A stretch of DNA of 64,000 bases, taken from assembly GCF_036711975.1 (NCBI RefSeq), contig NW_027248939.1, positions 744,001 to 808,000 of the forward strand, given 5' to 3'. The position numbers were made by a program, and so were the translations under genes. Under the pieces are notes generated by a model. It saw only the letters and a list, made by a program, of their open reading frames with translations, ran no database searches and had not been told where the DNA came from. Every line of letters starts with the position of its first letter. The stretch's first letter is position 1. The stretch is from Onthophagus taurus. Taxonomy: Eukaryota; Arthropoda; Insecta; Coleoptera; Scarabaeidae. Shown here in pieces: positions 1-9,394 of the stretch.

Positions 1-536
1 TTGTTAAGTCTTGTTTAAATAACACCAAAAATTATATTACAATTATCGCGAACTAATTGTTTTGGAATTGCACAATAACTTTGACAAATTAGAAAGCAAT
101 CAATGTTTTTATGCCGACCATACGAAAAAAATTCCTTAATGACATTTTGACCTGTACAGGAAACATCGTCAAATACGACTACCGAATATTCTTTCGCATC
201 TTCCGGTCGAATGAACTCGTCTATATTAGAAAATTCATAGTAACCGCACTCTTTTATAGGTTCAATTAAACGTCTTAAAAAATCGTACTTATTTTGGTAT
301 AACGAATTAGAGCATAAGTACAAGTTTAGGAAGCGCAACCCATTACGTACAACTAAAAGCGATAACATAGCATTTGTTTTTCCGACACCTGAGGGTCCTA
401 CAATTAAACCTCGCTTACATTTTCCACCAAATAAATTACTGTGTCTTGTAAAGTGTTCTTCGACCGAACCATTACTAAAATTTGCTATAGGCAGTGTTAG
501 AAGTTGCGGTAAACACTTTAATTTCTCGTCGATCAT
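1..536 (-). pseudogene. Polinton/adintovirus packaging ATPase (FtsK/A32-like), frameshifted and cut by window edge
   Basis: This would be the genome-packaging ATPase that pumps Polinton DNA into the capsid. The open frame starts at an ATG at 536 and runs 173 codons to a TAA at 15-17. A Walker A motif GPSGVGKT lies at residues 47-54 and a Walker B stretch VVVFDD at about 119-124. The C-terminal part contains QSYCAIPKQLVRDN. Just before the stop, the neighbouring frame reads VLFKQDL and runs off the window, so I infer a one-base shift near positions 24-28; the open frame is also short for the family. It is the last gene before the left edge; polymerase and integrase genes would be expected further left but are not in view. 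The motifs make the family call strong; the frameshift is an inference from frame continuity. Confidence 0.85.
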
Positions 537-703
537 GATTCTCGTACTAAATGAATTATAACATTAACAGGATAAGACTGAATGAAAATATAGCAAAAGA
601 AACTATATATACATATATTTAAGAATAATAATAATAATTATAACACCTTAACCATTTAACCTAACATAACCTAACCTAACCTAAGGAAGAGGAGGAAAAA
701 TGG
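537..703. repeat. AT-rich spacer with short interstitial AACCT (TTAGG-type) repeat
   Basis: This spacer lies between the ATPase start and the end of the small PPxY gene. At 658-682 it carries five 5-bp units of AACCT, one of them varied to AACAT. This is the complement of the insect telomeric motif TTAGG. With so few units it is more likely chance or a relic than a functional telomere. No gene is visible. Confidence 0.5.
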
Positions 704-1015
704 TTACCACTCCTCCTCCTCTTCCTGCTCATCCCGCACTTCATACGGGGGCGGAGGCGCTGCAGGTGTCGGTGTCGGAGGTTCTATCCCAGTCGAACAA
801 TGGTGTATGTGCATGTTTTGAACATGCACCTGCCCTCTCACCACTGCCGACTCTGAGACAATACTGTTTACCTAAGAAGATTATGAAATTAAAAACGTGC
901 AAAAAAGATTATAGATATAGCCTACCAGCTGAAACAGGGTATCTACTTTTACCTCCAATGAAGCAACTCTTCGCTCCAACGTGAGCGCCCTCCCGACGTT
1001 GTTGCTACCGGACAT
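704..1015 (-). CDS. small probably spliced Polinton gene with coiled coil and PPxY motif
   Basis: Not recognised by name. Exon 1 is 1015-926 (30 codons from ATG; N terminus MSGSNNVGRALTLE, then a heptad-like stretch LERRVASLEVKVDTL). A 54-nt candidate intron at 925-872 begins GTAGGC and ends in a T-rich tract with CTTCTTAG. Exon 2, 871-704, continues in the same phase and ends with a proline-rich tail containing PPPPYEV, an acidic run and a TAA at 704-706. Without splicing, the reading frame stops 14 codons into the intron. The predicted protein is 85 residues. A PPxY late-domain motif commonly recruits Nedd4-type ubiquitin ligases for virus budding, so a virion or egress role is possible. 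Evidence for reality: phase-correct splice, codon-like composition and position between conserved Polinton genes. The donor site is weak, so this needs transcript support. Confidence 0.55.
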
Positions 1016-1022
1016 CTTTTAG

Positions 1023-1824
1023 CTAGGAAGGGAAGTTATTAGTATGTAAAGAAGACAAAATGAATTCTCCTTTTTTCATTTCAACGGTTAATGTTGCAAC
1101 GGTGATGTCGAGTGACGTTGTTAAAGAGTGGTTAGAACTCGACGCCAGCCCTTCCCTAAACTGTGAAAGTTCTCTCAAAGAGGTCTGCAATTGAAGTACC
1201 TTTGCATGAAGGTCTTTATAAAAATTTTGATACAAAATATTAATTTCGGTCAAAATTTCCTCTTTGGTTGTTTCTACTTTCGGGCTTAATGAGGGAATTT
1301 CGATGGTAGGAATGTTTATGTTAGTAGGGGGAGTGGGAATCGACGAAGCTTTAGAAAAAGAAGCCTTAGAAACAAAAGCTGCATTAATAGCTTTAAGGTA
1401 TGTCCGGTTTTCGGTGCAGTGTTTTATGATAGGGACACATCGGCGTACCAACCTCCAATTTGCATTCATTTTCCGGCAATTCTTTTACCGGTATTGTTAA
1501 AATTCTTCTTAAAAATGTAGCTTTCTCACGTCCTTTTACGTACCCTACTTTTGTCGAACGACACAAATAACAAACGATCTCATCGAAACGAGACGCAGGA
1601 ACAAACCCGTCGTTCCAATCAATACAATGATGATGACTCATTAACCAATTCGCCGTATTGCAAAATTTGGTAGATAGTGAAGAAAAGCTTCGACTAGGTT
1701 GAAACACGTAATGACTTATACAATGATTACTGTCGTAAGAAGCCAGTTCCTTTGGGATAAATTCTTCATCGTTTATCGTGAAACATTGAATGTCCAAACC
1801 AATAAAATCCCTTTGAAAAACCAT
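1023..1824 (-). pseudogene. unrecognised Polinton gene, two overlapping frames (probable frameshift)
   Basis: Two open frames follow each other. The first starts at an ATG at 1824 (VFQRDFIGLDIQCF) and runs 143 codons to a stop at 1393. The second is open from 1469 to 1023. The second frame is reached by skipping one base; its meaningful part begins about where the first ends, since its opening residues are only the alternative frame of the first. The first part has Cys and His clusters (MSHHHCIDWNDG, VCYLC, MCPYHKTLH) that could bind a metal. The second part has a proline and serine-rich linker and a helical stretch (LYQNFYKDLHAKVLQLQTSL). I infer one gene broken by a one-base indel near 1393-1440; two overlapping genes or an unseen intron are alternatives. 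It lies between the capsid and ATPase genes. I have no function to assign. Confidence 0.55.
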
Positions 1825-1897
1825 TATATACCACTGTATGCAAACGTTTCCTTCGATGTTTAGAGATACATTAAATGACGTTGCTTCAACAGTACCA

Positions 1898-3147
1898 CTA
1901 TATTAATTGCTTAACCATTTTCGTAAGAGGCGAATACACAAATGCTCTGTCATGCAGAATTAATGCGTAAGCTGTCGTACCCTCCGGAATTGGATTTTTC
2001 GTCGAATACTCGATTTTTATTTCTACTCCGCTTTTATGTATTGCTTCCTGTTGATACGTGCAATTAACGGCGCGTAAGTTTTAAATTCTTCCGGTGAAAA
2101 GAAAGGTTCGCTTTCTTGATAGTAGTATGCTTGCTGAAATCTTGAATACATATCATACAAAATCGCATAGTGATTGTTATCAAAATCCACATTCAAATTA
2201 TCGTACGGAAAACGTTCTCCGTTCAAGAAAACGGTTACGTTCGTTAAGTTTATATTATCAAATAATGCCATGTTTCCCTTAAATATGCCCTTTCGATTTG
2301 TTTGAAATCCGATGATTATAAATCTAGGCGTTTCCAATTGTGGAGCAGTTTTGACGGCCCAAGATTGCTTCGTAGTTTGAGGTAGTTGAGGGTACTCGTG
2401 TATTTCCCACGATCGAAAAGGAACGTGAATGTCTACGTTTCTTTCCGATAGTTTTGTTAATGCCAACTGTTCGCGTAATCCAACCGCCACGTGAGGAACT
2501 CTCCATATAATTTTATTAATGATCAATTTCAATTTTTCGTCGTTCGGAGCGGCTGCCGGTTGAAAGATGACGTCTGTATCATCGTGTCAGCGAATTAGCA
2601 CAAGTTCCCGTCGAACGTTCATCATGATCTTTCTGAAATCTTCTGCGAATCCTAGCAACGTTTTTAGCGGAACGCTAAGACCGAAATTTCCATTTTTGTC
2701 TAAAGCCTTTGAAACACCCGCTACGTCATCTTTCCAAGGTTTTATGTGCCAACCGGCGTTCTCTAATTTCACCACCTCGTTCTGTGTAGATGAGAAATAA
2801 CCCTTCATGCATGAGCTTATACCGACGTTCCGCACACCATCAACATGTACTCCGTTAATAAGATATCGAATATCGCTAAACATAAATGCAACGGGATTGT
2901 TAACCAATTGCCCCGTTGCGCTGGCATCTTTTGTTATACTTCCGTCCGCGGCTAACTTACGAACGCTACCCTCGACGTATAGATAACTCTCGCTCGGTAA
3001 AGTATAATTATCTATTTCCGGAATTGAAATTCTAATTTCGTCATTGTTATCGAACGTGGTCGATCCAAGCGGTTGATGCGAATGGAATTCATAACTTACG
3101 ATAGAGTGATCTGTTTTTATATTATCGGATACTTTTAAAATGTCCAT
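1898..3147 (-). pseudogene. Polinton major capsid protein (double jelly-roll, hexon-like), broken
   Basis: The major capsid protein forms the hexagonal capsomers. Three pieces in one order cover about 416 codons. The ATG is at 3147 and the N-terminal part (186 codons) ends at an in-frame TGA at 2587-2589. The same frame continues uninterrupted to 2023, where it meets stops. From about 2030 a neighbouring frame carries the C-terminal segment (contains TAYALILHDR) to a TAG at 1898-1900. The change of frame is in an A-run (TACATAAAAGCGG), so a lost A explains it. The N-terminal part has the strand-rich pattern of this family, e.g. LPSESYLYVEG and PVAFMFSDIRYLINGV. Many insect proteins of this family are annotated after C. 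elegans F54H12.2. With two independent breaks this copy is very probably non-functional. Confidence 0.85.
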
Positions 3148-3175
3148 TACTTTAACACTTCGTATCCTAACTGAA

Positions 3176-3271
3176 CTAAATACCTTCGATTGACTGGTGA
3201 TAATCGATGAATGGATCGTCTTCTACTGCCGCTACGTTAACTGATGACGCGCGCTTTATAGTTTTCTCCAT
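3176..3271 (-). CDS. 31-codon small ORF upstream of the capsid gene
   Basis: A short frame starts at ATG 3271 (MEKTIKRASSVNVAAV) and stops with TAG at 3176-3178, 28 bases upstream of the capsid ATG and in the same direction. It has a basic N terminus and acidic middle (VEDDPFID). It could be a small virion peptide, an upstream ORF or chance; I have no family for it. The rest of 3148-3375 is AT-rich spacer and presumably holds the capsid promoter. Confidence 0.2.
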   Translation of the reverse strand: MEKTIKRASSVNVAAVEDDPFIDYHQSIEGI

Positions 3272-3375
3272 TAAACAATTTTCTCACTCTGTCTCTTCTT
3301 GACCACCGCATTCTTTTGTTTTGATATAACACTGTCATAACGTTAGTCAAATTTAAATATTTCAATTTAAATAAT

Positions 3376-4107
3376 TCAATTTATCGATCTCAGGTGAACT
3401 CTCACTGTTATTTCTTCTTCTCTGAAGTCTACCAAGTTTCCGTCCTGATCAAGTATACGTACTGTTAAGCTACTAATCACGTTCGGTAAAACCGGTAAAT
3501 AAATAGGCAGTTGTGGTGATTCGATTATTTTAAAACCTGAAGGAACGTTTGGGAAAAAATGATATAAAACGTGCACGGGAACTCCGTTATTATACGATCC
3601 CGTCACTAAATTACAATAAATTTGTAAGGCGTTCGTTTTATTTATGTTTACTACGAAATCGGATTCCACTTCCGTATCTCTAGGTAATATTTGAGGCTTG
3701 AAGCCAAGTAACGGCCCTATAGAATTATCGCATGCAAAATTAATTCGACGCGTACTTTTTATTAAAGAATGTTGTGTGTTATTATTCCCCTTAATCCTTA
3801 TTACGACTCCTTTAGCGTGTCTTATCTCTAGCTGTTCATTCACGAACTCGGCAATATCATCAATATCGTACGTTCCAACAGGTACTATTATATTATTTTT
3901 AAAATGTCCTGTCTTATCTTCGTATTGGATTACGTTGTTGCTTTTATCAACGTTTGCTAAACTATTAAACGTTTCGAAATTTAAAAGAGCCAACTCGTAA
4001 CTACCAAATTCGTTCAAATAGATCGGAGGATTAAAATTACAAGTCAATTCGGATGACTTTCCGGTCAACGTATATGTATATGTCGTGTGTATTGCTTCTT
4101 TCTCCAT
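3376..4107 (-). CDS. Polinton minor capsid protein (penton-like single jelly-roll)
   Basis: This is the pentameric vertex protein of the Polinton capsid. It is intact at 243 codons from an ATG (MEKEAIHTTYTYTLTGKSS) to a TGA-free frame end at 3376. Recognition rests on the N-terminal pattern with PPIYLNEFGSYELALLNFET, the IVPVGTYDIDDIAEFVNEQL segment, and the LPVLPNVISSLTVRILDQDG C-terminal strands, all typical of the adintovirus/Polinton penton. Its place next to protease and major capsid genes supports this. Unlike its neighbours it has no frameshift or internal stop. No separate promoter could be recognised in the AT-rich spacers. Confidence 0.8.
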   Translation of the reverse strand: MEKEAIHTTYTYTLTGKSSELTCNFNPPIYLNEFGSYELALLNFETFNSLANVDKSNNVIQYEDKTGHFKNNIIVPVGTYDIDDIAEFVNEQLEIRHAKGVVIRIKGNNNTQHSLIKSTRRINFACDNSIGPLLGFKPQILPRDTEVESDFVVNINKTNALQIYCNLVTGSYNNGVPVHVLYHFFPNVPSGFKIIESPQLPIYLPVLPNVISSLTVRILDQDGNLVDFREEEITVRVHLRSIN

Positions 4108-4135
4108 TACTTCTGAAACTAAACGTCTCTACACT

Positions 4136-4525
4136 CTAATAGGTCCTTTTATTACTTAGAAACTGCAGACACAACTGCCCGCAATTTTGATCTATTTCTC
4201 TTTGATATCGACAGTAATTATACTTTATTCTACCACCCCTACCGTCTGACAGCAAATATTGTTCGATTTCTTATGGCGGTCTTAAATCACCGTAACTGTC
4301 GAAATAGTATATGTCCTTGTCGTCTTTCTTATATGCGACCCAATGCGTTCCTCGTCCTTTCAAGTTGTCCAAGTTAACGATACCTCTGTCCTTCTTTTTA
4401 ATCTTACTCGGGAGATTGTCTCTCATAAATATACCCCGGAAATGTGGAATTTTTAATACTTTCGCAAACTTTTCCAACTCGACGTTAGTTAACGCACGAC
4501 GAGGTATTCGAACTAGTTTTTTGAA
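4136..4525 (-). pseudogene. Polinton maturation protease (adenain/Ulp1-like cysteine protease), broken
   Basis: This would cleave capsid and core precursors during virion maturation. The frame is open from just after a TAG at 4526-4528 and contains IPHFRGIFMRD, the catalytic His in GTHWVAY and the acidic residue in YFDSYGD. A TAA at 4271-4273 then interrupts it directly after DLRPP. The same frame continues past the stop to 4136 and contains the catalytic Cys segment DQNCGQLCLQFL. So one in-frame stop separates His/Asp from Cys. There is no ATG between the upstream TAG and the conserved region, so the original start was lost, lies in another exon, or is non-ATG. Its 5' end overlaps the last codons of the PX-like gene in another frame. 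Family call strong; broken state clear unless the stop is suppressed. Confidence 0.85.
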
Positions 4526-5112
4526 CTAGTGGTTACAACACCGCAACCTTTCTTATAGGGTTTATTGAAGTAACCTGTGCCGGCAACATTATTCCCCTTT
4601 CCTTCAATAAACAAACCGCAACCTTTCTTATATGGTTTTATAGAAAATCCGCTACCTACGACCTTTGCTTCCATAGCCTTGTTATGTCTTCGTTCTTCAT
4701 CTAATTGCTCTCTAGCTGTTTTGGCGTTGTTTATAGTTCTTGCAATAGCGGCAGCACCACCGCCGATACTACCTAGGGCACCTAAAGCTGCAAACAGGGG
4801 AATTAAAGGTAAAAAACCTCCCGTTTTCGGAATTCGAATAATTCGACCTCTAGGTCCGGAAATTCTTTTTCTTATCTTTTTCAAAGCTCCGTACGCCGCT
4901 TTAACGTTTGTCAACAAATTCTTAGTACCTGATCTCGATATTGCGTTGCGAGCGAACCGAAGTGCATCTACAAAAGATATAGCTCCACCACGCTTCACAC
5001 GCGTTTGAACTTTTTTTAAAGGTCGTCGACCCGTACGATTTCTTTTTCTACCTACGCCCATACCGACCGCTACTTTTGCTTTCATTAAGGCGGCAACTGC
5101 GGACGATGCCAC
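4513..5112 (-). CDS. PX-like basic virion protein of Polinton/adintovirus
   Basis: An intact 199-codon frame starts at ATG 5112. The first 95 residues are strongly basic (GRKRNRTGRRPLKK, RKRISGPRGRIIRIP), as in DNA-binding core proteins. Residues 98-125 form a Gly/Ala-rich hydrophobic segment (GGFLPLIPLFAALGALGS), followed by a charged helix (AREQLDEERRHNKAMEAK). The tail carries the octapeptide KPYKKGCG twice, near residues 159 and 184. This order resembles the PX/pVI-type minor virion proteins of Polintons and adintoviruses; Gly-Gly sites such as KTGGF may be protease processing sites (inference). It is the rightmost gene of the cluster and is followed upstream by non-coding DNA. The name rests on architecture and position, so the exact role is uncertain. 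Confidence 0.6.
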   Translation of the reverse strand: MASSAVAALMKAKVAVGMGVGRKRNRTGRRPLKKVQTRVKRGGAISFVDALRFARNAISRSGTKNLLTNVKAAYGALKKIRKRISGPRGRIIRIPKTGGFLPLIPLFAALGALGSIGGGAAAIARTINNAKTAREQLDEERRHNKAMEAKVVGSGFSIKPYKKGCGLFIEGKGNNVAGTGYFNKPYKKGCGVVTTSSKN

Positions 5113-5980
5113 TTTTTCTCCAAGAGTAGTGTAACGAAGTTAAATTTTTTCTTTCTTTCTGGAAAAATTTATAACATCCGAATATACTTCCCACATTACC
5201 CCGACCTCCTACAGTTTCCGCCCGATTTAGAAAAATCCAAAAATTGATACCCTATCACCACCCACTTATGCAACTTTATTCGCATTTTCCTTAATTCCTT
5301 AATTTCCTTAATTAAACTTCAAATTTTCATGTTAATCCATTTAAAACCGTTAAACCTTTTTCCGAAAACGTTTCCTGACCGAATTTCAAATAAACAAAAG
5401 CAATTAGTGGAAATCGCCGAACGACGTAATTACCGAAAGCACATGGTTTCTGAAAATTATTATTTAAAATAATTAAATAACACCACAACGAAGTAAAATA
5501 CGAAGAAGTATCAGTAATCAGTGTGTTACTGTAAACAAGGCCGACCGTCCCGAGTGAGTTTCAGCAGCCAGCGAGCTACCGTACAGCGACTATTTTTTTT
5601 ATGATGCGGAATTAGAAATCGTAGAACAATCAAACCGATTTCAAACAATTACTAGTATCATGAAATAACAGTTGAATGATTCTAAAGACGATCCGATTAT
5701 GATTAACATGATTATTAACCAAAATTATCCCGCATCTTAATTAATTAATTTACTTCATTCCTGATGGTCATCCATGTAAAATACTACCCGTATAGGATTG
5801 CCCCGGACACCGCCCAACTGCCGAAGCTACTTTGTGTTGAAGTGCGCGTTAATTAATACTGATTAATCGAAGTTAACGTGAAACACGCGGTCGGGAAAAT
5901 GTTTATGTATGTAAGTGCCGTAAACGCTAACAAATTTTGATAATTATATTTTTGTAATTTTCCACATAAATAAGGGTATC
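5113..5980. other. non-coding stretch between Polinton genes and the Penelope insertion
   Basis: No convincing ORF or RNA gene. The first part is presumably the upstream region of the Polinton gene cluster. I could not locate a Polinton terminal inverted repeat. A small hairpin-like CAGTAA...TTACTG occurs near 5514-5533. The right end continues, across the Penelope insertion, into 16872 onward, because both sides share the duplicated target TTTTGAATTATG. Part of this stretch may therefore belong to the same LTR element remnant. Confidence 0.4.
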
Positions 5981-5992
5981 TTTTGAATTATG
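5981..5992. repeat. left target-site duplication of the Penelope complex
   Basis: TTTTGAATTATG here is repeated exactly at 16860-16871, immediately outside the other end of the Penelope complex. Twelve bases is within the variable range known for Penelope-like insertions. The leading T at 16860 could also belong to the element, giving 11 bp. Confidence 0.85.
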
Positions 5993-6792
5993 AATCAAGT
6001 GAAGATATTGGGACTGCAACCAATTTTGGGGGAAATTAAAAAACCTCCTTTAATCAATCCAAGCTTTCGATTGTAATTTCAATCATCATCAGGGAGTACT
6101 ACAAACAATAAACGGAACAAAACGGTCAAAAATAAACCAAAAGGGGACGAAAGGCTCACACGAGCAATCGCTACTTACATTGAGAGGCTAAGAACGTCTA
6201 AAGAACGTTGATGTTAATGAAACCCCATATAAAAACATAACTTATCTAACAGCGGCAGTTGTTACTCAAAAGCGACGACGAAGAACACAAGAAACCTTAA
6301 CAACGACGCCAAAACGCTACGACCATTTTTGTGATCGATATTCGGCGAGAACGATCGATGAAGTACAAGGCGCCACCGTCTCTGGGGGAAAACGTGACAA
6401 CACAAAAGTCACCACGTGAAATTAATACCAACTCCGGATCATAGGTGGCGTTGATCACTTAGAGCAAAATTGAAAAAGAGGCGGGAAAGGAGTTAGGAAA
6501 CAGAGACTCACAAAAGATCTTAAAACGAGAAAAATAAGCGCTCTACCCTAATTTGGTACATACCAAAATCTTAAAAGTAAGGACCCTCAGGCCAAAATTA
6601 ACAAACGGCAGAAGGCCGACGCAACAATAGATGTTGGCTCAAAGAGCTCACCCACGGAAGGGGATGAAAGAAACAAAATTAAAGGGGCAAGTTATAAGGG
6701 CCAGAAAACTGCCCTGTGTTAAAATTTCGTAAACAAACAGAAAAATACCAGTCAAAGAACAAGGTAACGACTACCAACCAATGTTGGAGTCA
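5993..6792 (-). other. 3' untranslated / pseudo-LTR region of the left Penelope unit
   Basis: Non-coding tail after the stop codon of the left copy, reading leftward. It is nearly identical to the tails at 9395-10194, 12626-13425 and 16028-16827. It contains CTGATGATGATTG followed by GAAA, discussed under rejected ribozyme. No other gene seen. Confidence 0.7.
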
Positions 6793-9348
6793 CTAAAACC
6801 ATATTGCACCCAAAGAAGAATCACTCAAGGTACCATTGGAACCATCACCCTTAGATGCCAAAATCAACCCACAATAAATATCGCTCAACCCCTGTGAGTC
6901 CGTTCTAAAATTAACTGTGTCTGAGGAAGACGCAATGTGAAACATCTCTAAAAACATCCTTTTGTAATAGACAGGCTCCCTCGTTATAACCTTAGCATTG
7001 TCAAAATCGAACCTGTGTCCAGTGGAAAGATGGTGCTCAATCAACGCTGTTCCTCCCGACTTCTTCATATCACAATCTCTACGATGTTGAGAAACCCTAT
7101 TCTTGAAATATTGGGAAGTCGTGCCTATATAGCACTTCTCACAGCCCCCACAATCGATCCTATAGACCAAATTCGACTGTAATAGAGGGGGTGTAGGGTC
7201 TTTGAGATTAGAAAAGAACCTTTTTAACGGATTACACGTATATTTTGCCACTTTAATTGGACAATCCTTAAAGATCTTAGCTAGGTTCTCTGTCAAACCG
7301 GGAATGTGAGGAAGCTTGACATACTTAGAAGGAGTAGGGGGATCACCCTCGTCGGGTGGGTGAGTCATAGACCAATCTAACTGAGAAGGCGCCCGTCTAG
7401 AAGGGGCAGGGGAACCCATAGTTTCGGTGGAAAAAAGAATCTTTCTGACCAGGGTACGGGGGAAACCATTGTTACAAAAGATATCTGATAAAATCTTAAG
7501 ATTCTTATCCCTGAACTCCGGATCGGAGATACGTAGAACCCTATTCTTCATACCCTTAAGAGTGTTTATCTTCATTTGTGTAGGGTGGCAAGAGAAAAAG
7601 TTGATAAATCTCCCAGAATAAGTTGGCTTTCTATACCAGTCCAAAATAACTCGTTGGTCTGATCTTCTAACCACAAGAGAATCCAAAAAGGGAACGCTAT
7701 TATCAGACTCAGTCTCAATTGTAAATTGAATGTGGGGGTTGATAGAATTGAAGATCCTTAAACATTCACCCGCGCCATCCTCAGGAACTGCACAAATGAT
7801 ATCATCCACATATTTATAGATGAAAGGTAGTTGGAAGGGAAGAGAAGGGATACACGCATCAAGGACGAAGTCCATGACGATGTTAGCCAATATGGGACTC
7901 AGAGGGCTACCCATAGGGGTGCCAAACTTCTGCTTATACAGGGTACCCTTAAAAGAGAAGACCGAAGAGTTGAACAAAAATTCTATGATCCTGAGAAACA
8001 ACTCCTGGGGAATGTCACAACAAGAAGACACCAAACTCCAATCTGTGACTAACCTCTCAGACACAAGTTCTAGAGGGACGTTGGTAAACAAAGAGACCAC
8101 ATCTAAAGAAATCAGCACGTAGCCGGGGGGCAGGACTAGGTCCTTCATCTTGTCCGAAAACGCGAAAGAGTCGCTGATGTTATAAGTCGATCTGTTAAAG
8201 AACACTTCTGTGAGAATGGTGGCCAAATAACTTGACAGACGGTAAGTAGGCGAACCCACAAACGACATGATGGGACGCAGAGGCACCTCAGCCTTATGAA
8301 TTTTTGGAAGGCCATAGAACTTGGGGGCAACACCATTATGGCACACTAAAGACCCTTAGACTTCTTTGGTGATAAATTCACCATCCAAAAGGTCTTTACA
8401 AAGTTTATTTTGTTTTCTTTGTATAGTGAAAGTGGGATCTGACTTCAGGCGCTCATAAGTGGACGTATCACCTAGTAAAGCAAGAGCTTTAAGGTCATAC
8501 TCAGTCTGATTGAGGACCACAGTAACCTGACCTTTATCGGCCGGCAAAACTAAAAGTGGATCAGCTCTCTCCTCTTTCAAAAACTTGGCTGTCGTAGTTT
8601 GAAGGTGAGAAATTAAACCCTCAATAGGAGAATTCCCAGATGTATTATAAAAGCCATTAGTGATGATGTTAGTGGCTCTAGCTCTACGGACATTGATGGT
8701 GTCACTAGGAACCCTCTTAAGGGAAGACTCAAGATCACTAAGCAATTGGGGGACAAGCAAGTTGTTAAACGTAACAGGTAACCCAAATTTGGGTCCCAAG
8801 GACAGAAAGTTGGACACATCTGCAGGGAACTGAACATTGGACTTATTCACGAACCATTTGTTATTGTTCGAGACTAATTTGTTAAACTTAAAGTCATCTA
8901 CCAACTTTTCAAACTTTTTAACGTTACGATTTCTAATATTGTTAAAAGACTTTTTATAAGAGGCGATAAGGCGGTTTTTTAACTCATAATATACATCATT
9001 GGGGATTGTAGCCTTAACTGACTTATGCAAACTATTGTTTTCTAATGATAATCTTTTTAGGGTGGTAAAAACATTTGAAATCTCTAAATTAACAAACTTA
9101 ATTCCCAACCTATGTAAAAAGGAGTGGATCCGCTCCGTTGTCTTCATCGAAGAACCATCTACCATGTTGAAAAGATGCCTGGAATTGTCCTTGACATGAT
9201 TTGGGACGATCCCGGCACGTCTGCATCGCAAAAGGAAATGTTTTCTGTTATTGAAACTCGCCAATTTCTTGTTCACCCTCATCATCCTCTTGATGTCAGA
9301 GGCCGTCTGTTGTCCGTATGTAGTCACGATGTTAGATAAGAAGCCCAT
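6793..9348 (-). pseudogene. Penelope RT/GIY-YIG protein, one in-frame stop
   Basis: Left copy of the 851-codon ORF described for the intact copy at 13472. It starts at ATG 9348 and is open for 330 codons to a TAA at 8356-8358. The same frame then continues without further stops through RT and GIY-YIG to 6793. At the stop this copy has GTCTAAGGG where the intact copy has GTCTATAGG, a two-base difference that replaces Tyr-Arg by stop-Gly. The same change is present in the truncated plus copy. A Ser-to-Leu change near the C terminus (NGTLSDSS) is private to this copy. Product would be split before the RT core, so probably inactive. Confidence 0.9.
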
Positions 9349-9394
9349 CTGGGAGTAGTAAAGTGGGTGGAAGTACTGGTTGTACTACGTTAGG

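Noticed and set aside
700-984. 94-codon plus-strand frame
   Set aside because: It is antisense to the better-supported spliced minus-strand gene with the PPxY tail; its Pro-rich start is the shadow of the acidic/proline tail.
1264-1500. 78-codon plus-strand frame
   Set aside because: Antisense to the unrecognised Polinton gene, and simple in composition.
7427-8122. Plus-strand frames of 64-100 codons, repeated on the opposite strand in the other Penelope copies
   Set aside because: Antisense shadows of the RT ORF, present wherever the RT ORF is.
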